In this document: piece after piece, positions 10,928 to 22,013 of the stretch
How positions within the stretch are numbered: the first letter of the stretch is position 1
Layout of the letters: each line of letters begins with the position of its first letter
Notes under the pieces: generated by a model
Seen by the model: only the letters and a program-made list of their open reading frames with translations
The model's database searches: none
What the model was told of the DNA's origin: nothing
NCBI GenBank assembly: GCA_949130495.1
Contig: OX422216.1
Span: 99,889,967-99,953,966, forward strand
DNA from: Sambucus nigra
Taxonomy: Eukaryota > Streptophyta > Magnoliopsida > Dipsacales > Adoxaceae
Reading direction: 5' to 3'
Length of the DNA: 64,000 bases
Made by a program: the position numbers and the translations under genes

Positions 10928-12202
10928 ATGGAACTTTTATCAGCTCATGATTCAGAATTGATGAAGAAATGCAATGACTATTTCAAAGCTGGTCATGCTA
11001 ATTTTACTGAAGCTCAAATCATTGATATCCTTAGTCCAGATGCTTCTGAATGAGCAGTTGAAGCTTACCAATACTTGAAGTGCTTACTTTATCATGCTGT
11101 GGCCACCAATGTGGCCTACTACGAAATGATTGAAGACCTTCAAGGAACGATTAAGGAAATTCAACAACAATATAAATAATCCACTACCCTTTTACATCAA
11201 GGATAAGGGAAAAAATATCAACAATTGAGTGCTGACAAAGGGTATGACAAATTCATCTCTGCTCATGAGAAGAAGGAGAGTGTTCTGAAGCTTGAAATAG
11301 AAGAGCATAGGCATATTGACAAGTTGTTGGAGCAGGAGAACATTGCTTTGCAGGAGGAAGTAAAATAACTCAAATATGCTGCTTCTTCTTCGGGAGCCTT
11401 GGTCCCAGTAAATGATGATGGTTTTTCATTTTTGGAAGTAAAAAATGCTAACCTAAGGGATGAGTTAGAAACCTTGAAATGAGATGGACCCTCCACATCT
11501 ACTCGTGGACAAGCAAGATCTTCTCGTGGACGAGCAAGGGCTGGTCGGGTCACCATTGAAGAAGCGAGAACTCAGTCGGATTTAGAGAATCAAGTCGTTC
11601 AGTTGATGGCGAAGAACCAAGCCTTGGCAGAAATGTCTAAGAAGATTCTGACCTTCACCGAACAACTCTCTAATCAAAGCTCTGCTCTGGAAAGTAAAGA
11701 AATTCTAGTGAAGAAACTCCACGAGCAACTTGAGAGGTTAACTTATCAGTTCCACAAGTAGCCCAGAGAATTTTGGATGGCTGGGTATAACGAAGCTCTG
11801 TACCATCTCGATGCTCGGTTGAAGCAGTCAAATAATGAGGGATATAAGCAGGGGTGGTTGAATGCCTTGTGTGTGCTAAAATTGGAGCAGGGCCACTACT
11901 TATGGGATTATTATGATCCTGGAGTGCTCGATTTTCCCGTGCCTCCTTTTAAGTTTGATTCCTGCTCGTGAAATTCCTTAATGCTTGATTTCCATGTATC
12001 TCGACGATTACAGTCTTCATGCAAACTTTGAGATATCTCGCCCAGAGTACTTGCTTGATCGGCCCTCCGTAATGAATGTTAGAATGATGCGAGATGTAAA
12101 CTTTATAAGTTCTCCTTATGCATTAAATGATCTTCCAGCCGGGGTAGAACCTGTTTCAAAAGCAGAGGGGAAGAAACCCATAGAGTTGGATATTCTTATG
12201 TA
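10928..12202 (+). pseudogene. Antisense ORF 2 of element B (coiled-coil protein, unknown function)
   Basis: Starts MELLSAHDSELMKKCNDYF and follows antisense ORF 1 by about 175 bp. It aligns over its whole length with 40377-39164 in element C (MELLLAHDTEFMNKCNDYF). The middle is coiled coil (VLKLEIEEHRHIDKLLEQEN, then FLEVKNANLRDELE), followed by an R/S/G-rich patch. The C-terminal part has 'LWDYYDPGVLDFPVPPF' and 'LNDLPAGVEPVSKAEGKKPIEL'. At least six in-frame stops and a frameshift at about 11970 break it. I do not recognise the family. It could be a second gene or the downstream exons of antisense ORF 1. Confidence 0.6.
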
Positions 12203-12514
12203 ATGAATCAGACTTTTCACATCATATGTAATTTTACTTGATTTGAATGAAGAAATTTCTAGTCTTTTGCCATTTCATTTTCTTCTAAATAATTTGTAGA
12301 ATGTCCTTGCTTGTTGGTTGGTAAATATATATGTATATACTATACTTATCCCATTTGTTGTTTGATTATAGTGACTTGTCACTCTTTGGGCCTAAGCAAT
12401 GGAATGATTTGCATCCCATGTTCCTGCTTAGTTGTAGTAATATTGTATGGATTACCTTGTTGCCTAGACAGTGGATGCCTCGGGAGGTTGTCCAGCTTCT
12501 TGCCTAGTTTGGTA
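12203..12514. other. Element B 3' region between antisense ORF 2 and the tandem array
   Basis: Noncoding. It contains blocks such as acttgtcactctttgggcc and attaccttgttgcctag that match, inverted, element C at about 38860-39010. It is therefore shared family sequence between pol and the antisense ORFs. No signal for a gene was seen. Confidence 0.5.
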
Positions 12515-12980
12515 CCAACCAACCGGAGTTGGTTGTATTGAATTCCCGACCAACCGAAGTTGGTGGTAATTAAATTGCCGACCAATCGGAGTTGGTGGTA
12601 TAGAGTTCCCGACCAATTGAAGTTAGGGGTAATTGAATTGCCGACCAACTGGAGTTGGTGGTATTAAGTTCCCGACTAACCGGAGTTGGTGGTAATTGAA
12701 TTGCTGACCAATAGGAGTTGGTGGTATTAAGTTTCCGACCAACCGGAGTTGGTGGTAATTAAATTGCCGACCAACCGGAGTTAGTGGTATAGAGTTCCCG
12801 ACCAACCGGAGTTGGTGGTAATTGAAGTGCCGACCAATCGGAGTTGGTGGTATTAAGTTCCCGACCAACCGGAGTTGGTGGTAATTGAATTGCCGACCAA
12901 CCAGAGTTGGTGGTGTAGAGTTCCCGACCAACCGAAGTTGGTGCTAATTGAATTTTCGACCAACCGGAGTTGGTGGTTAA
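12515..12980. repeat. Tandem array of 15 alternating 31/32-bp units (63-bp dimer) in element B
   Basis: Each unit is of the form cgaccaaccggagttggtgg plus a 10-12-bp tail. The tail alternates regularly between taattgaattgc (32-bp unit) and tattaagttcc or tatagagttcc (31-bp unit), giving a 63-bp higher-order unit. CCAAC..GTTGG inside every unit can form a small hairpin. Because 63 is a multiple of 3, long repetitive open frames appear on the minus strand; these are by-products. The position between integrase and the antisense ORFs is the known hypervariable repeat region of Tat elements. Confidence 0.92.
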
Positions 12981-13109
12981 TGGTATGTTGCTCTGAATTT
13001 GGATTTGTGTAGTGTGTAGCACTAATATTCCGAAAAAATTTCAACAAAGAAAGAAAATGGGTGAAACATCACTTTATTCATATTGAAGAAATTTCATTAC
13101 ATAGGAATT

Positions 13110-14415
13110 TCAATTACTGATAATACTACGCAGATGCTCTGCATTCCATCCATTGTTGAATTCTTCTCCTTCCAAAGTTTCAATCCTGTATGTCCCTGGA
13201 CGAACAACTTCTGTTACTCTGTAGGGTCCGTGCCAGTTGGCTTCCAGTTTGTTATGTTTTTGGATCACTTTCTTCAGCACATAATCCCCTTCCTTCAAAT
13301 CACACTTTTTCACTCTTTTGTTATTAAACAAAGCTGTTCATTGTTGATATGCTGCATTACTGATTGTTGCTTCTTCCCTAACTTCTTCGAGCATATCCAG
13401 GTCTAATCTTCTCATTAAGTAACTGACAGGAGAATTGAAATTAAGCACCCTATGCGTGGGTAGACCCAATTCAGTAGGTATGACAACTTCACTTCCAAAT
13501 GCCAACATATATGGGGATTCTCCCGTTGCTGTTCGTGGTGTGGTGCGATAAGCCCACAACATAGATTGTAGCTCGTTAATCCAATTTGCCTTTGCATCAT
13601 CCAGTCATTTTTTCAAACCATTCAGTAGCGTTCTGTTTGTCACCTCAGTTTGCCCATTGCTCTGGGAATGGCCTGGTGCAGAGTGGATCTTTAGTACATT
13701 GGATTGATGACAATACGCCGCAAACTCTTCGTTGTCAAACTGGGTTCCATGGTCAGTAATGAATGCATATGGGAGACCATATCTGCAAATAATATTTTTC
13801 CAAATAAATTAATAGACTTTGTCGTATGTCATATCAATGAGAGGCTCAGCTTCCACCCATTTAGTAAAATAATCCACAGCAATCACGAGGTATTTGAATC
13901 TTCCCCTGGTCGTTGGAAGTGGCCCGACCAAGTCTAACCCCCACATAGCGAATGGCCAAGGGGACGTGATGGGTGTTAACAATGCTTGGGGAGTTCTTAG
14001 GATGGAGGAGAATCATTGGCATTTATCGCATTTCTTGGCATAAGCTATGCAATCAGCTCTCATTGTTGGCTAGTAATACCCCTACGTTGTTATTCTTTGT
14101 AAAAGCATCCAACCTGCTACATGGGCTCCACAAGACCCTTCGTGGACCTCTTCGATCAAAATTTTCACTTCGGAGGGATGGACACATCTTTGTAGCCCTG
14201 CTATAACTCCTCGTCTATATAAAATTCCACTGGTCAATACATAACGAGCAACTTTAAACTTCAATTTCTTGGCTGCGAGTTTATCAGTTCGCAAAGCCCC
14301 CTCTTCAATATAGGCCCTGATGGGATCCATCCAAGATGGTCCCAAGTCAAGGGCAATGAAGTTCATCATCAAATATTCGTTTATGCTCCGACCAACCATT
14401 ATTTCTATTGGGATT
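13110..14415 (-). pseudogene. Element B integrase remnant
   Basis: The N-terminal zinc region is visible as 'LQRCVHPSEVKILIEEVHEGSC' (14200-14090). The core shows the catalytic Asp context ITDHGTQFD near 13750, and NGQTEVTN with the Glu region near 13640. Next come LLWAYRTTPRTATGESPYML (13560-13500) and the C-terminal 'GDYVLKKVIQKHNKLEANW' to a stop at 13110. Stops and shifts separate these blocks. The protein would insert the cDNA into the genome; this copy is dead. Confidence 0.8.
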
Positions 14416-14419
14416 GTTC

Positions 14420-14570
14420 TTCGTAGCTCGATGCGTGTGGCTGAATCTAACCGAGCTAGGGCGTCTGCTCTTGCATTCTCCAATCTTGGTATTCTAATCA
14501 ACTGAACTGCAGTAAAACTCGATACAACTTCTCCAACTATAGTATGGGCTTGGAAGTATGGCCTCATCAT
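14420..14570 (-). pseudogene. Element B RNase H remnant fused by internal deletion
   Basis: The minus strand reads 'MMRPYFQAHTIV' (from the first RNase H) joined directly to 'SSFTAVQLIRIPRLENARAD' (the end of the second RNase H). In element C these two points are roughly 650 bp apart (about 36430 and 37090). Most of both RNase H domains is therefore missing, which alone would stop reverse transcription from being completed. Confidence 0.75.
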
Positions 14571-14580
14571 TCTTAGAAAC

Positions 14581-15705
14581 TCACAGATACAAGTATAGTC
14601 TTTCTCCCATCACTGGTCTAGATAATAATGGAGGTGTCCCCAGATATTTCTTCAATTCTTGAAAGGCCTCCTCGCATTCATCATTCCACTCAAAAGTTTT
14701 TTGGAGTGTTTTAAAGAATGGGAGACATCTGTCTGTTGCTCGTGACACAAATCTATTAAGTGCTGCAACTCGCCCTGTGAGGCTTTGCACTTCCTTCTTC
14801 GTGGTTGGATATCGCAGCTCCAATTGAGCCTTAATTTGTTCAGGGTTCGCCTCAATCCCTCGTTGGTTAACAATATATCCGAGAAACATACCTTCTCATA
14901 CTCCGAATATGTATTTGGTGGGATTCAACTTCATTTGATATTTCTCTAGTTGATCAAAGGTCTCACCTAGGTCAATGAGATAATCAGCAGCTTTCTTTCT
15001 CTTCGTCAGCATATCGTCAACATAAACCTCCATGTTATGACTGATTTTCTCTGCAAACACCTTATTCATCAGCCGCTGATATGTTGCACCTGCATTTTTA
15101 AGTCCAAAAGTCATAACATTATAGCAATAAGTTCCCCTTGCGGTGATAAAAGAGGTATTTTCCTTATCTTCAGGTTTCATCTTAATCTGGTTGTAACCAG
15201 AATAAGCATCCATAAAACTCAACAACTCGTGCCCCGAGGTAGCATCCACCAGTTGATCGATTCGGGGCAAAGGAAAATGATCCTTTGGGAATGCTTTATT
15301 AAGATCAGTGAAATCTACACACATCCTCCACTTGTTATTTTTCTTCTTTACCATCACCATATTTGCTAGCCAGTCAGGATATTTGACATCCCCAATAAAA
15401 GAGGCTTTTTGTAGTTTCTCTACTTCTTCTTGTATAGCTTGGTTCTTCTTAGGACTGAACACTCATCTTCACTGATTCACTGGCTTGATTTCCTTATTCA
15501 CGTTGAGCTCGTGATATAGGAAACTCGGGTCTATCCCTGGCATGTCTTCATGACTCCATGCAAAAGTCTGCTTTCTGCGCCTTAGAAATGCTATCAATTC
15601 CTGTTTTATCGATACATCCAGTGATGCACTAATTTGAGTTGTTCGTTCTGGATGCTCGTCGTCCAGAATGATATTTTCGGTAGCCTCCATGACCTGGCCC
15701 TTCAC
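14581..15705 (-). pseudogene. Element B reverse transcriptase
   Basis: Blocks run in order from right to left. They are FAWSHEDMPGIDPSF, 'KKNNKWRMCVDFTDLNKAFP', 'LSFMDAYSGYNQIKM', 'FGLKNAGATYQRLMNKVF' and the catalytic YVDDM. After these come FLGYIVNQRGIEANPEQ and the thumb/connection to LYLYL near 14583. The catalytic Asp pair is intact at about 15010-15020. A stop at 15469 and another near 14893 break the frame. Similarity to element C's RT is high. Confidence 0.88.
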
Positions 15706-15708
15706 AAG

Positions 15709-16338
15709 CTAAGACTCATCTCTAGGGTCTAACGTTTTAATCTCTGCATCTTCTATTTCATCCACTTGATAGGTAATAGTCTTCTTCTTGGATTCTTCAC
15801 GTTCCTCTTGTTCGGTACATGAATTGTAGCATTCTCGAGCTACTTTCTGGTCGCCTTTCATAACTCCCACTCCAAAATTGGTTGGGAATTTCGAACATTG
15901 ATGTACAGTAGATGGTACTGCCTCGAACTTCTTTAGTCCTACCCTTCCCATGATGATATTGCAAGCTGATTGAACATTTTTATCAATTACGAAGAAGCGT
16001 ACTCTTTTTGTTGGACAAGCAGTCCATGTACCAATAAGCATATCCAACTTGATCATCCCAAGTGGAAAAACCTTTTCCCCAGTAAAACCAAGGAGGGGCC
16101 TATGATAGGGCTCCAACTGGGCTAACTTCAGGTTCAAACTATCAAAGCATGGGTAGAACATGATGTATACAGAGCTACCATTATCCACCAGCACCCGTGA
16201 AATCACTACTTCTTTCATTCTCATCTTGATAACCAATGGGTCATCATGAGGATATAATACACCTGCCAGGTCATTTTTAGATAAACCAATGACTAGTTTG
16301 TCCGTATTCACCTTCCTCGGGCGATCATCTTTAGCCAA
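15709..16338 (-). pseudogene. Element B aspartic protease region
   Basis: The minus strand gives a 209-codon open stretch with the Tat-type active-site block RVLVDNGSSVYIMFY at about 16150-16195. It has DNGSS where other elements have D(S/T)G. Downstream are 'FPLGMIKLDMLIGTW' and 'NIIMGRVGLKKFEAVPSTVHQ'. The protease would cut the gag-pol polyprotein. It is one of the better preserved parts, but it is cut off from gag by a stop near 16340. Confidence 0.8.
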
Positions 16339-16344
16339 ATTTAT

Positions 16345-18198
16345 TCGCTATATGTACGAGCAAGCTTGAGCCTCATTGAGGTAAGCTTTCCTCTCCGCAG
16401 TAAGATCTCCACCTCCTGCATCTCCACTTGTAATAACATTACATTCAAATGATCCAAAATGGATTGAAAATTCCTCACGCTCTGGCTGTTTTGGTCTTTT
16501 AGGAAGGTCGGGATCATCTTCTGGATCATCATCGTGGTCTCTCTTCTTATCTTCTTTTGCTCGATGAGGAGATTTAGATCTTTGCCTTCCTCGGTCGCTG
16601 GTCTTCCCACTATTTTGGTGATTAACATACTTAGCCAATTTTCCTCGTCTGATGAGTGCTTCAATTTCATTCTGGAGAGCTATGCAACGTTTGGTCGTAT
16701 GACCATGGTCTTTGTGGAATTCGTAATATTTGGACTTGTCCCTTCTGTCAAGATCTACCTTCATTTTTGCTGGCCAAGCTAGCTCCTCGCTGTTCTTGAT
16801 CTCCTCCAAAATGTGATTTATATCCACCTTCAAAGGAGTATAATTTCCAAATTTCCTCATCTGCTCCAGTGCTTGCTTTCCTTTCGACTGCTCGCTGCCA
16901 CCATTGTTCTTCTGATCCTTCTTTTCGGTCATCTTCCACCTTGGTCTCCTTAGTATCTGCATTCTTCTTTGCAGCCGTGGACTCCTCGGCATTCATGATT
17001 TTGGCTTCTTTTTCCATCAGTTTTGCCATGGTCCTAGGCGGATCTTTAGCAAACGTGTAGTAAAACTTATCTGACAACAGTCCACTCATCAGGAAGTAAT
17101 TGCTATTTTTTCCTCATAATCAATTACTTCAAGTTTCTCATTATTGAAATGAGTAATATAGTCCCTAGTGCTTTCACCTGCCTTCTGTCTAACACTCAGT
17201 AAGTGTGCTACTCGTTTGACTTGTTTCGCTCCAAAACAGAAGTTCCCGTTAAAGAGCCCTACCAGTTGAAAGAAAGTCACAATATTTCCTCGAGGAAGGT
17301 TGTTGAACCATATCTGAGCTGATCCGGTAAGAGTTCCTAAAAATGCCCTGCATCTCATCTCGTCTGGATCTGCATAGATATCGGCAGCAGCTTGGTATTG
17401 TTCTATATGAAGGACAGGGTCAGTTTTTCCATCATATTTAGGCGTCACCGTAGGAGCTTTGAATTTTGATGGTGTGGGAAAGTCCATAATTGCCTGTATA
17501 AATGGTGTCCCTTGGACAAAAGTTCTTTGTAGAGGGTTCTTGGCCTTAGCCATTTCCCCTAATCTGTCCTCCAATCTTTGAATTGATCCCTTCCATGCAT
17601 CATTTCCCACCTCGGGACTATTTGTTTGAGCAACTGATCGTATTGAGTTTTCCTCTTGGGACCTTTCATTACGAGTTGCTGGGCGTGATTGAGCAGAGCC
17701 TTCCCTTAGGTCGGATGGCCATTGAGAGTTCCTCGACGCCATCCTAGGGGGACTCGTATTCCTCCTAGGGCCCAATTGATTAAAAAGAGATACTATACTC
17801 AACCTCTTTATAGCACTAGTCCTTTTTGGGGTGAGAGTGACATTTCGGTAGGAATCAGTAGCTCGTACTGATGAAATCTGGCCTGGTTGATATGAAGGAT
17901 CACTAGATCTTTCAGTACGATATGAGTCCGCACGTCTAGATTGAGAGACCTCTAGGAATAACGTTCATCTAGTTCTTGAAGAAGGCAAATGGGTATTTCT
18001 CTGAACACTTAATTGTCTTGATTGGGCCGGCACTCCGCCTTGAACAGTTTGTATAAGTTGACGCATGGTTTTTTGCATGGCCGTTTGGCCTTGGGCTAAA
18101 TTAGACATTATGCCAGCCAGATCTGGAACACTTGGGGGAGTAGATGGATTTGGAGGGATCCCAGCGTTTTGAATACTGGATTACGGATTATCGGCCAT
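16345..18198 (-). pseudogene. Element B gag
   Basis: It begins MADNP at 18198, followed at once by a stop. The gag core around 17450-17110 has 'YDGKTDPVLHIEQYQAAADI', 'MRCRAFLGTLTGSAQIWF' and 'RQKAGESTRDYITHFN'. Near 16740 is a zinc-knuckle-like YEFHKDHGHTTKRC whose first Cys is Tyr here; C has CEFHKDHGHTTQRC. Frameshifts at about 17089 and 16900 split the reading frame. Gag forms the particle in which reverse transcription takes place. Confidence 0.85.
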
Positions 18199-18241
18199 TG
18201 ATGATGAATTGTTTTGGTGAAAAACGCTAAGTACGATCGTT

Positions 18242-18259
18242 TCCCACAGACGGCGCCAA
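18242..18259 (-). promoter_or_regulatory. Primer binding site of element B
   Basis: The minus strand reads TGGCGCCGTCTGTGGGAA three bases (GAT) after the 5' LTR end. TGGCGCCG is the complement of a tRNA 3' CCA end. The first nine bases match tRNA-Asp but the rest does not, so I do not assign the tRNA. Confidence 0.8.
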
Positions 18260-18261
18260 TC

Positions 18262-18808
18262 TATTGATGTAAAAAACTAGATTCGATCTAATTATTTTAA
18301 TCACTGATAAAAACGAATAAATAAATAAAACAATGGATTTTTAAAGTGGTTCAGCCTTATGAGAATGGCCTACGTCCACTGTTTTTGTATTGATGACTGT
18401 TTGCCTGGAATTCTCAATAATGAATTTATCGAGAGATTTCGAGTCCTCCTCTAATGAGGAGGCTACAATGTATTTATAGCCTTGGGGCTGTACATGTGAA
18501 AGGACAATTTGCTGTTATCTAGTAGACATATACATCTATACGATAATAATGAACATTTAATGCGCAATCGTCTTTTTGATTCTCTTGATTTGGATGCTCT
18601 GTACACTAAGTAGCTCGGACCTCTTAAGTTTCTCGATATGCTTGAGTTTCTCGAATCTCTGAGTTGCTCGGGGTGCCTAGGCTGATCGGTACGCTTGAGC
18701 TGCTCGGAGTGTATGAGTTGCTCGTTGAAAGTATTCGTATTTGCCATGTGGTTGACACGCGTCTTCAGATGATTGGTCCATATCAGCAGACTAAATTTGG
18801 TATCAACA
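18262..18808 (-). repeat. Element B right LTR (5' LTR)
   Basis: 547 bp, the same length as the left LTR, ending ggtatcaaca next to TSD ACCAT. The inner end is tattgatg, with one change from tgttgatg. The minus-strand TATA box is at 18471-18478. The 17-18-bp GCTCGG repeat array lies at about 18599-18726. Confidence 0.92.
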
Positions 18809-18813
18809 ACCAT

Positions 18814-19440
18814 ATTAATGATGTTTTCATAATGAACCACACCCAAGTGATTTCATAGTTTGGACTCACCAAATTATGGTGTTATACCATACCCCCTCTT
18901 ATCGTTTTAAGAGTGCATGGTTAAGCATCGTCTCGTCCATGCACTGTCATCTCGGCCGAGAGAGGTTTTTTCACCAAGTATTCACCGAATTAATGATGTT
19001 TCATCTCATATCCACCAAATTAATGATGTTTAAGGTTTGATATCACCAAACTAATGATGTTTCATCTCATATCCACCAAATTAATGACGTTTAAGGTCTG
19101 AGATCACTAAACTAATGGTTTTTCATCTTATATTCACCATATTAATGATGTTTTAATAATGAACCACACCCAAGTGATTTTGAATTTGGACTCACCAAAT
19201 TATGGTGTTATGCCATACCCCCTCTCGTCGTTTTTAGAGTGCATGGTTGAGCATTGTCTCGTCCATGCATCGTCATCTCGGTCGAGAGAGGTTTTTTCAC
19301 CAAGTATTCACCAAATTAATGATGTTTAAAGTCTGAGATCATCAAACTAATGATGTTTCACATCATAGTCACCATATTAATTATGTTTTAATAATTAATC
19401 TGACCCTTCTTGGTGTTATTGAAAGTCCATCGATGGGGTC
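18814..19440. repeat. Element A 3' region, further copies of the ~330-bp tandem unit
   Basis: 18814-18856 is the end of the copy cut by element B. A second copy runs 18857-19186 and a third 19187 to about 19440. Each starts tttggactcaccaaattatgg and includes tcgtctcgtccatgca and the about 30-bp caccaaattaatgatgttt subrepeats. The third copy has fewer subrepeats. Confidence 0.82.
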
Positions 19441-19645
19441 GGCCCCCTTTCCAGGTTATCCTTTCACCAAGGTTGGGTTGTTGCTATCTCACCACGGATG
19501 ATGTTTTATAGCTTTTAAGGGTACTTGAAACAAATCATTCAAGACAAAGTATATAAGATATGAGGGAACAATCCATTTTCATTTTTCTCATTCATAATAA
19601 GCCTTTTTTACAATGATTTATAATGAAAAGCTCCTATACAATCAT

Positions 19646-20850
19646 TTATTGGTAGTACCTTTTCAAGTGTTTGGTGTTCCAAGGGTTGGAGAATGGTTCC
19701 CCCTCTAGGTTCTCCAGCCGATAGGTGCCTGGGACTACCTCATCAGTAACCCTGTAAGGACCATGCCAGTTGGCATGAAACTTGTTTGGCTTTTGCCAAG
19801 TCTTCTTCAAAATAAGGTCTCCCACTGCTATCGACCTCGGTTTTATCCTCTTATTATAGAACTTGGTCTTCCTCCACTGATAGGCTGCCACTCTGACCTC
19901 AGTATCCTCTTTTCTTTCTTCAATCAGATCTAGGTCAAGTCTTCTCTCTTCCATATTTCCCTCAGGGTCATACGTCTAAAATCTGTGGGTGGGGAGACCA
20001 ATCTCTATTGGCAACACAACTTTTGATCCATAAGCCAACATGAAAGGGGTCTCCCCTGTCGTACGATAAGCCAATAATACAACATGTACCCCTTCAATCC
20101 ATTTCCCCTTAGCCTCTTCCAATATTTTCTTGATTCCATCAAGAATAGTTCTATTGATGCCTTAGTCTGACCATTGGCCTGGGGTTGCCTAGGCGATGAG
20201 AAGAAATGTTTGATGTCGACCTTTTATAATACTTTTCTAGGGAGATGTTTTTGAACTGGGTACCATTGTCTGAGATAAGTGTATTAGGAAAGCCATACAT
20301 GCAAATGATGTTCTTCCATATGAACTGAAAGGTCTTATTTTCTGTGATCTTGATCATAGCCTTGTCCTCTACCCACTTTGAAAATTAGTCTATCGCCACA
20401 ATATGTATAGTCTCCCATGGCCCTTGTCAGATGTCCAACCGAATCGATTTCCCATACTACAAACGTCAGAGGTTGATGGGGCTGATGACGGATGGTGGCA
20501 AACCGCTGGCACTTATCGCACTTCCTTACGTATTCGGTCGAGTCTTTGGCCAGGGTCGAGCACTAATATCCTTGAGTGATGATCCTCTTGGCCAATGATC
20601 CACTCCCAATATGGCTTAAGCAAGATCCTTCGTGAACATCCTTAAAAATATAGTCTACCTCGGTTGGATGGACACATCTGAGCAGAGGTAAAAGGAATCC
20701 CTTTTTGTGTAACACGTCCCCTAGGATAGAGAACTTAGCGGCTTTGTATCTCAACTTCCGTTTTCGACCTAAGATTCCAGAAAAACACCCTTTATAATAT
20801 ACTAAATAAGGGGGTCCATCCAAGATGGTCCCATGTTTAAATTGAAGCAA
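19646..20850 (-). pseudogene. Element A integrase remnant
   Basis: The zinc region 'LRCVHPTEVDYIFKDVHEGSC' lies at about 20680-20620, with KCDKCQRFA near 20525. The core has 'MYGFPNTLISDNGTQF' at 20305-20250. The C-terminal domain has 'GDLILKKTWQKPNKFHANW' and ends NPWNTKHLKRYYQ with a stop at 19646. Stops and a gap near 20400 break it. The domain order matches element C's integrase, but the sequence belongs to a different family. Confidence 0.78.
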
Positions 20851-20924
20851 AAATCTAGCTTCGCATCATCCTCCTCTATTGTCGGCCGAGAAAGGATTTC
20901 TATTGGCACCAATATCTTAGTCTC

Positions 20925-21314
20925 TGTCCATGTGGCCAAGGATAACCTTGCTAGAGCATCGGCTCGGCTATTATCCATTCGAGGGACCCTTTTGACATTG
21001 ATATCACTAAAGTCCTTCATCATCTTCCTCACCTTTGCTAGGTACTTTTCCATTCTATCATCTTTGGCCTCATAAATCCCCAAGACCTGATTAATTACAA
21101 GGCTAGAGTCGCTATGGACTAAACATTGGCCGACATTGAGAGCTTTAGTGAGGGAGATTCCGGCTATGAGGGACTCATACTCTGACTCATTATTAGAAGC
21201 CTTAAAATTGAACCTCAATGCGTATTCTATATTTGTTCTGTCTGGGGCCAACACGATCAGGCCGACTCGACTCCCATTTTCACAAGATGAACCATTAATA
21301 AACAAGTTCCACAC
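20925..21314 (-). pseudogene. Element A second (Tat-type) RNase H
   Basis: A 170-codon open stretch starts MWNLFINGSS and has 'ASNNESEYESLIAGISLTKA', 'LVHSDSSLVINQVLGIYEAK' and NSRADALARLS. These are the four blocks that carry the catalytic acidic residues of plant-type RNase H. The first one reads INGSS where DGSS is usual, so the first catalytic Asp is changed to Asn. A second RNase H after the first is a mark of the Tat lineage. Confidence 0.8.
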
Positions 21315-21479
21315 TGTCCCTTCTGAAAATGGCCCTTATTCAATAACTCCATTTCTAAGAAAAAACTTATCAGTCTCGGCTATTGGAGGTCTTACCATGC
21401 TTATCTCGGCCTTTGCCAATTTGGTACGGGTTTTGGCTGACCTTTCAAGACTATTTGCTTCTTCGCTATCGGCCTCGGC

Positions 21480-21973
21480 CTAGGTGAACTCTGCCACAAA
21501 GTCTGCTAGGGCATGCCCCTTGATTACTACCCTCGACTGATAGGCTATGTCGTATTCTCCTAGCTCAATGGCCCAGGTCATCAACCTACCTAATTTCTCA
21601 GGTTTATGGATGACTTTCCTAAGAGGAGAGTCCGTTAAGACAACTATTATACGAGATTGAAAATAAGGCTTCATCTTTATTGAAGCATGGATGAGGGAAT
21701 AGGCCAGTTTTCCATCTTAGGATACCCCTGTTTAGCCCCCTAGAGAGCCTTGCTATTGAAATACACTAGTCTTTGTGAACCCTCATCCTCTCTTACTATT
21801 GTTGCACTGATAGCCGAGTCAGACACGACCAAGTAAAGGTAAATATTCTCTCCTTGTATAGGACAAGACAGTAAAAGTGGAGAGCCGAGATAAGACTTTA
21901 TCTCCATGAAAGCTCTATCGCATTCCTCGTCCCACTCAAAAGCTTTTCTAATAATCTTAAAAATGGAAGACAT
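21480..21973 (-). pseudogene. Element A first RNase H and RT connection
   Basis: 'FEWDEECDRAFMEIKSYLGS' with LLSCPIQGENIYLYLVVSDSA forms the RT/RNase H junction. It is followed by 'PLRKVIHKPEKLGRLMTWAI', 'LGEYDIAYQSRVVIKGHALA' and DFVAEFT. These are standard gypsy RNase H blocks. A stop near 21740 and a shift separate the two halves. Confidence 0.78.
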
Positions 21974-22013
21974 TTATCAGTGGCTCTTGAGAAAACCTAT
22001 TTAATACGGCTAC

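Larger units (their letters stand above)
7614..18808 (-). mobile_element. Element B: Tat-type Ty3/gypsy LTR retrotransposon inside element A
   Basis: LTRs of 547 bp at 7614-8160 and 18262-18808 are flanked by TSD ACCAT (7609-7613 and 18809-18813). The minus-strand order is 5' LTR, PBS, gag, protease, RT, a mostly deleted RNase H segment, integrase, a tandem array, then two ORFs running the opposite way, PPT and 3' LTR. Its LTRs differ at about 35 positions by eye (6-7%), so the insertion is moderately old. It belongs to the same family as element C: LTRs, PBS, PPT, gag-pol and both antisense ORFs match throughout. Many stops and shifts make it nonfunctional. Confidence 0.9.

Noticed and set aside
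12515..12980. Possible CRISPR-like array of regular repeats
   Set aside because: Units are directly joined with no unique spacers, the genome is a plant, and the array lies inside a retrotransposon.
12379..13047. Four overlapping minus-strand ORFs of 64-102 codons with repeating GWSG or HQLRLVGN peptides
   Set aside because: They are translations of the tandem array. The 63-bp period is a multiple of three and keeps frames open without coding meaning.
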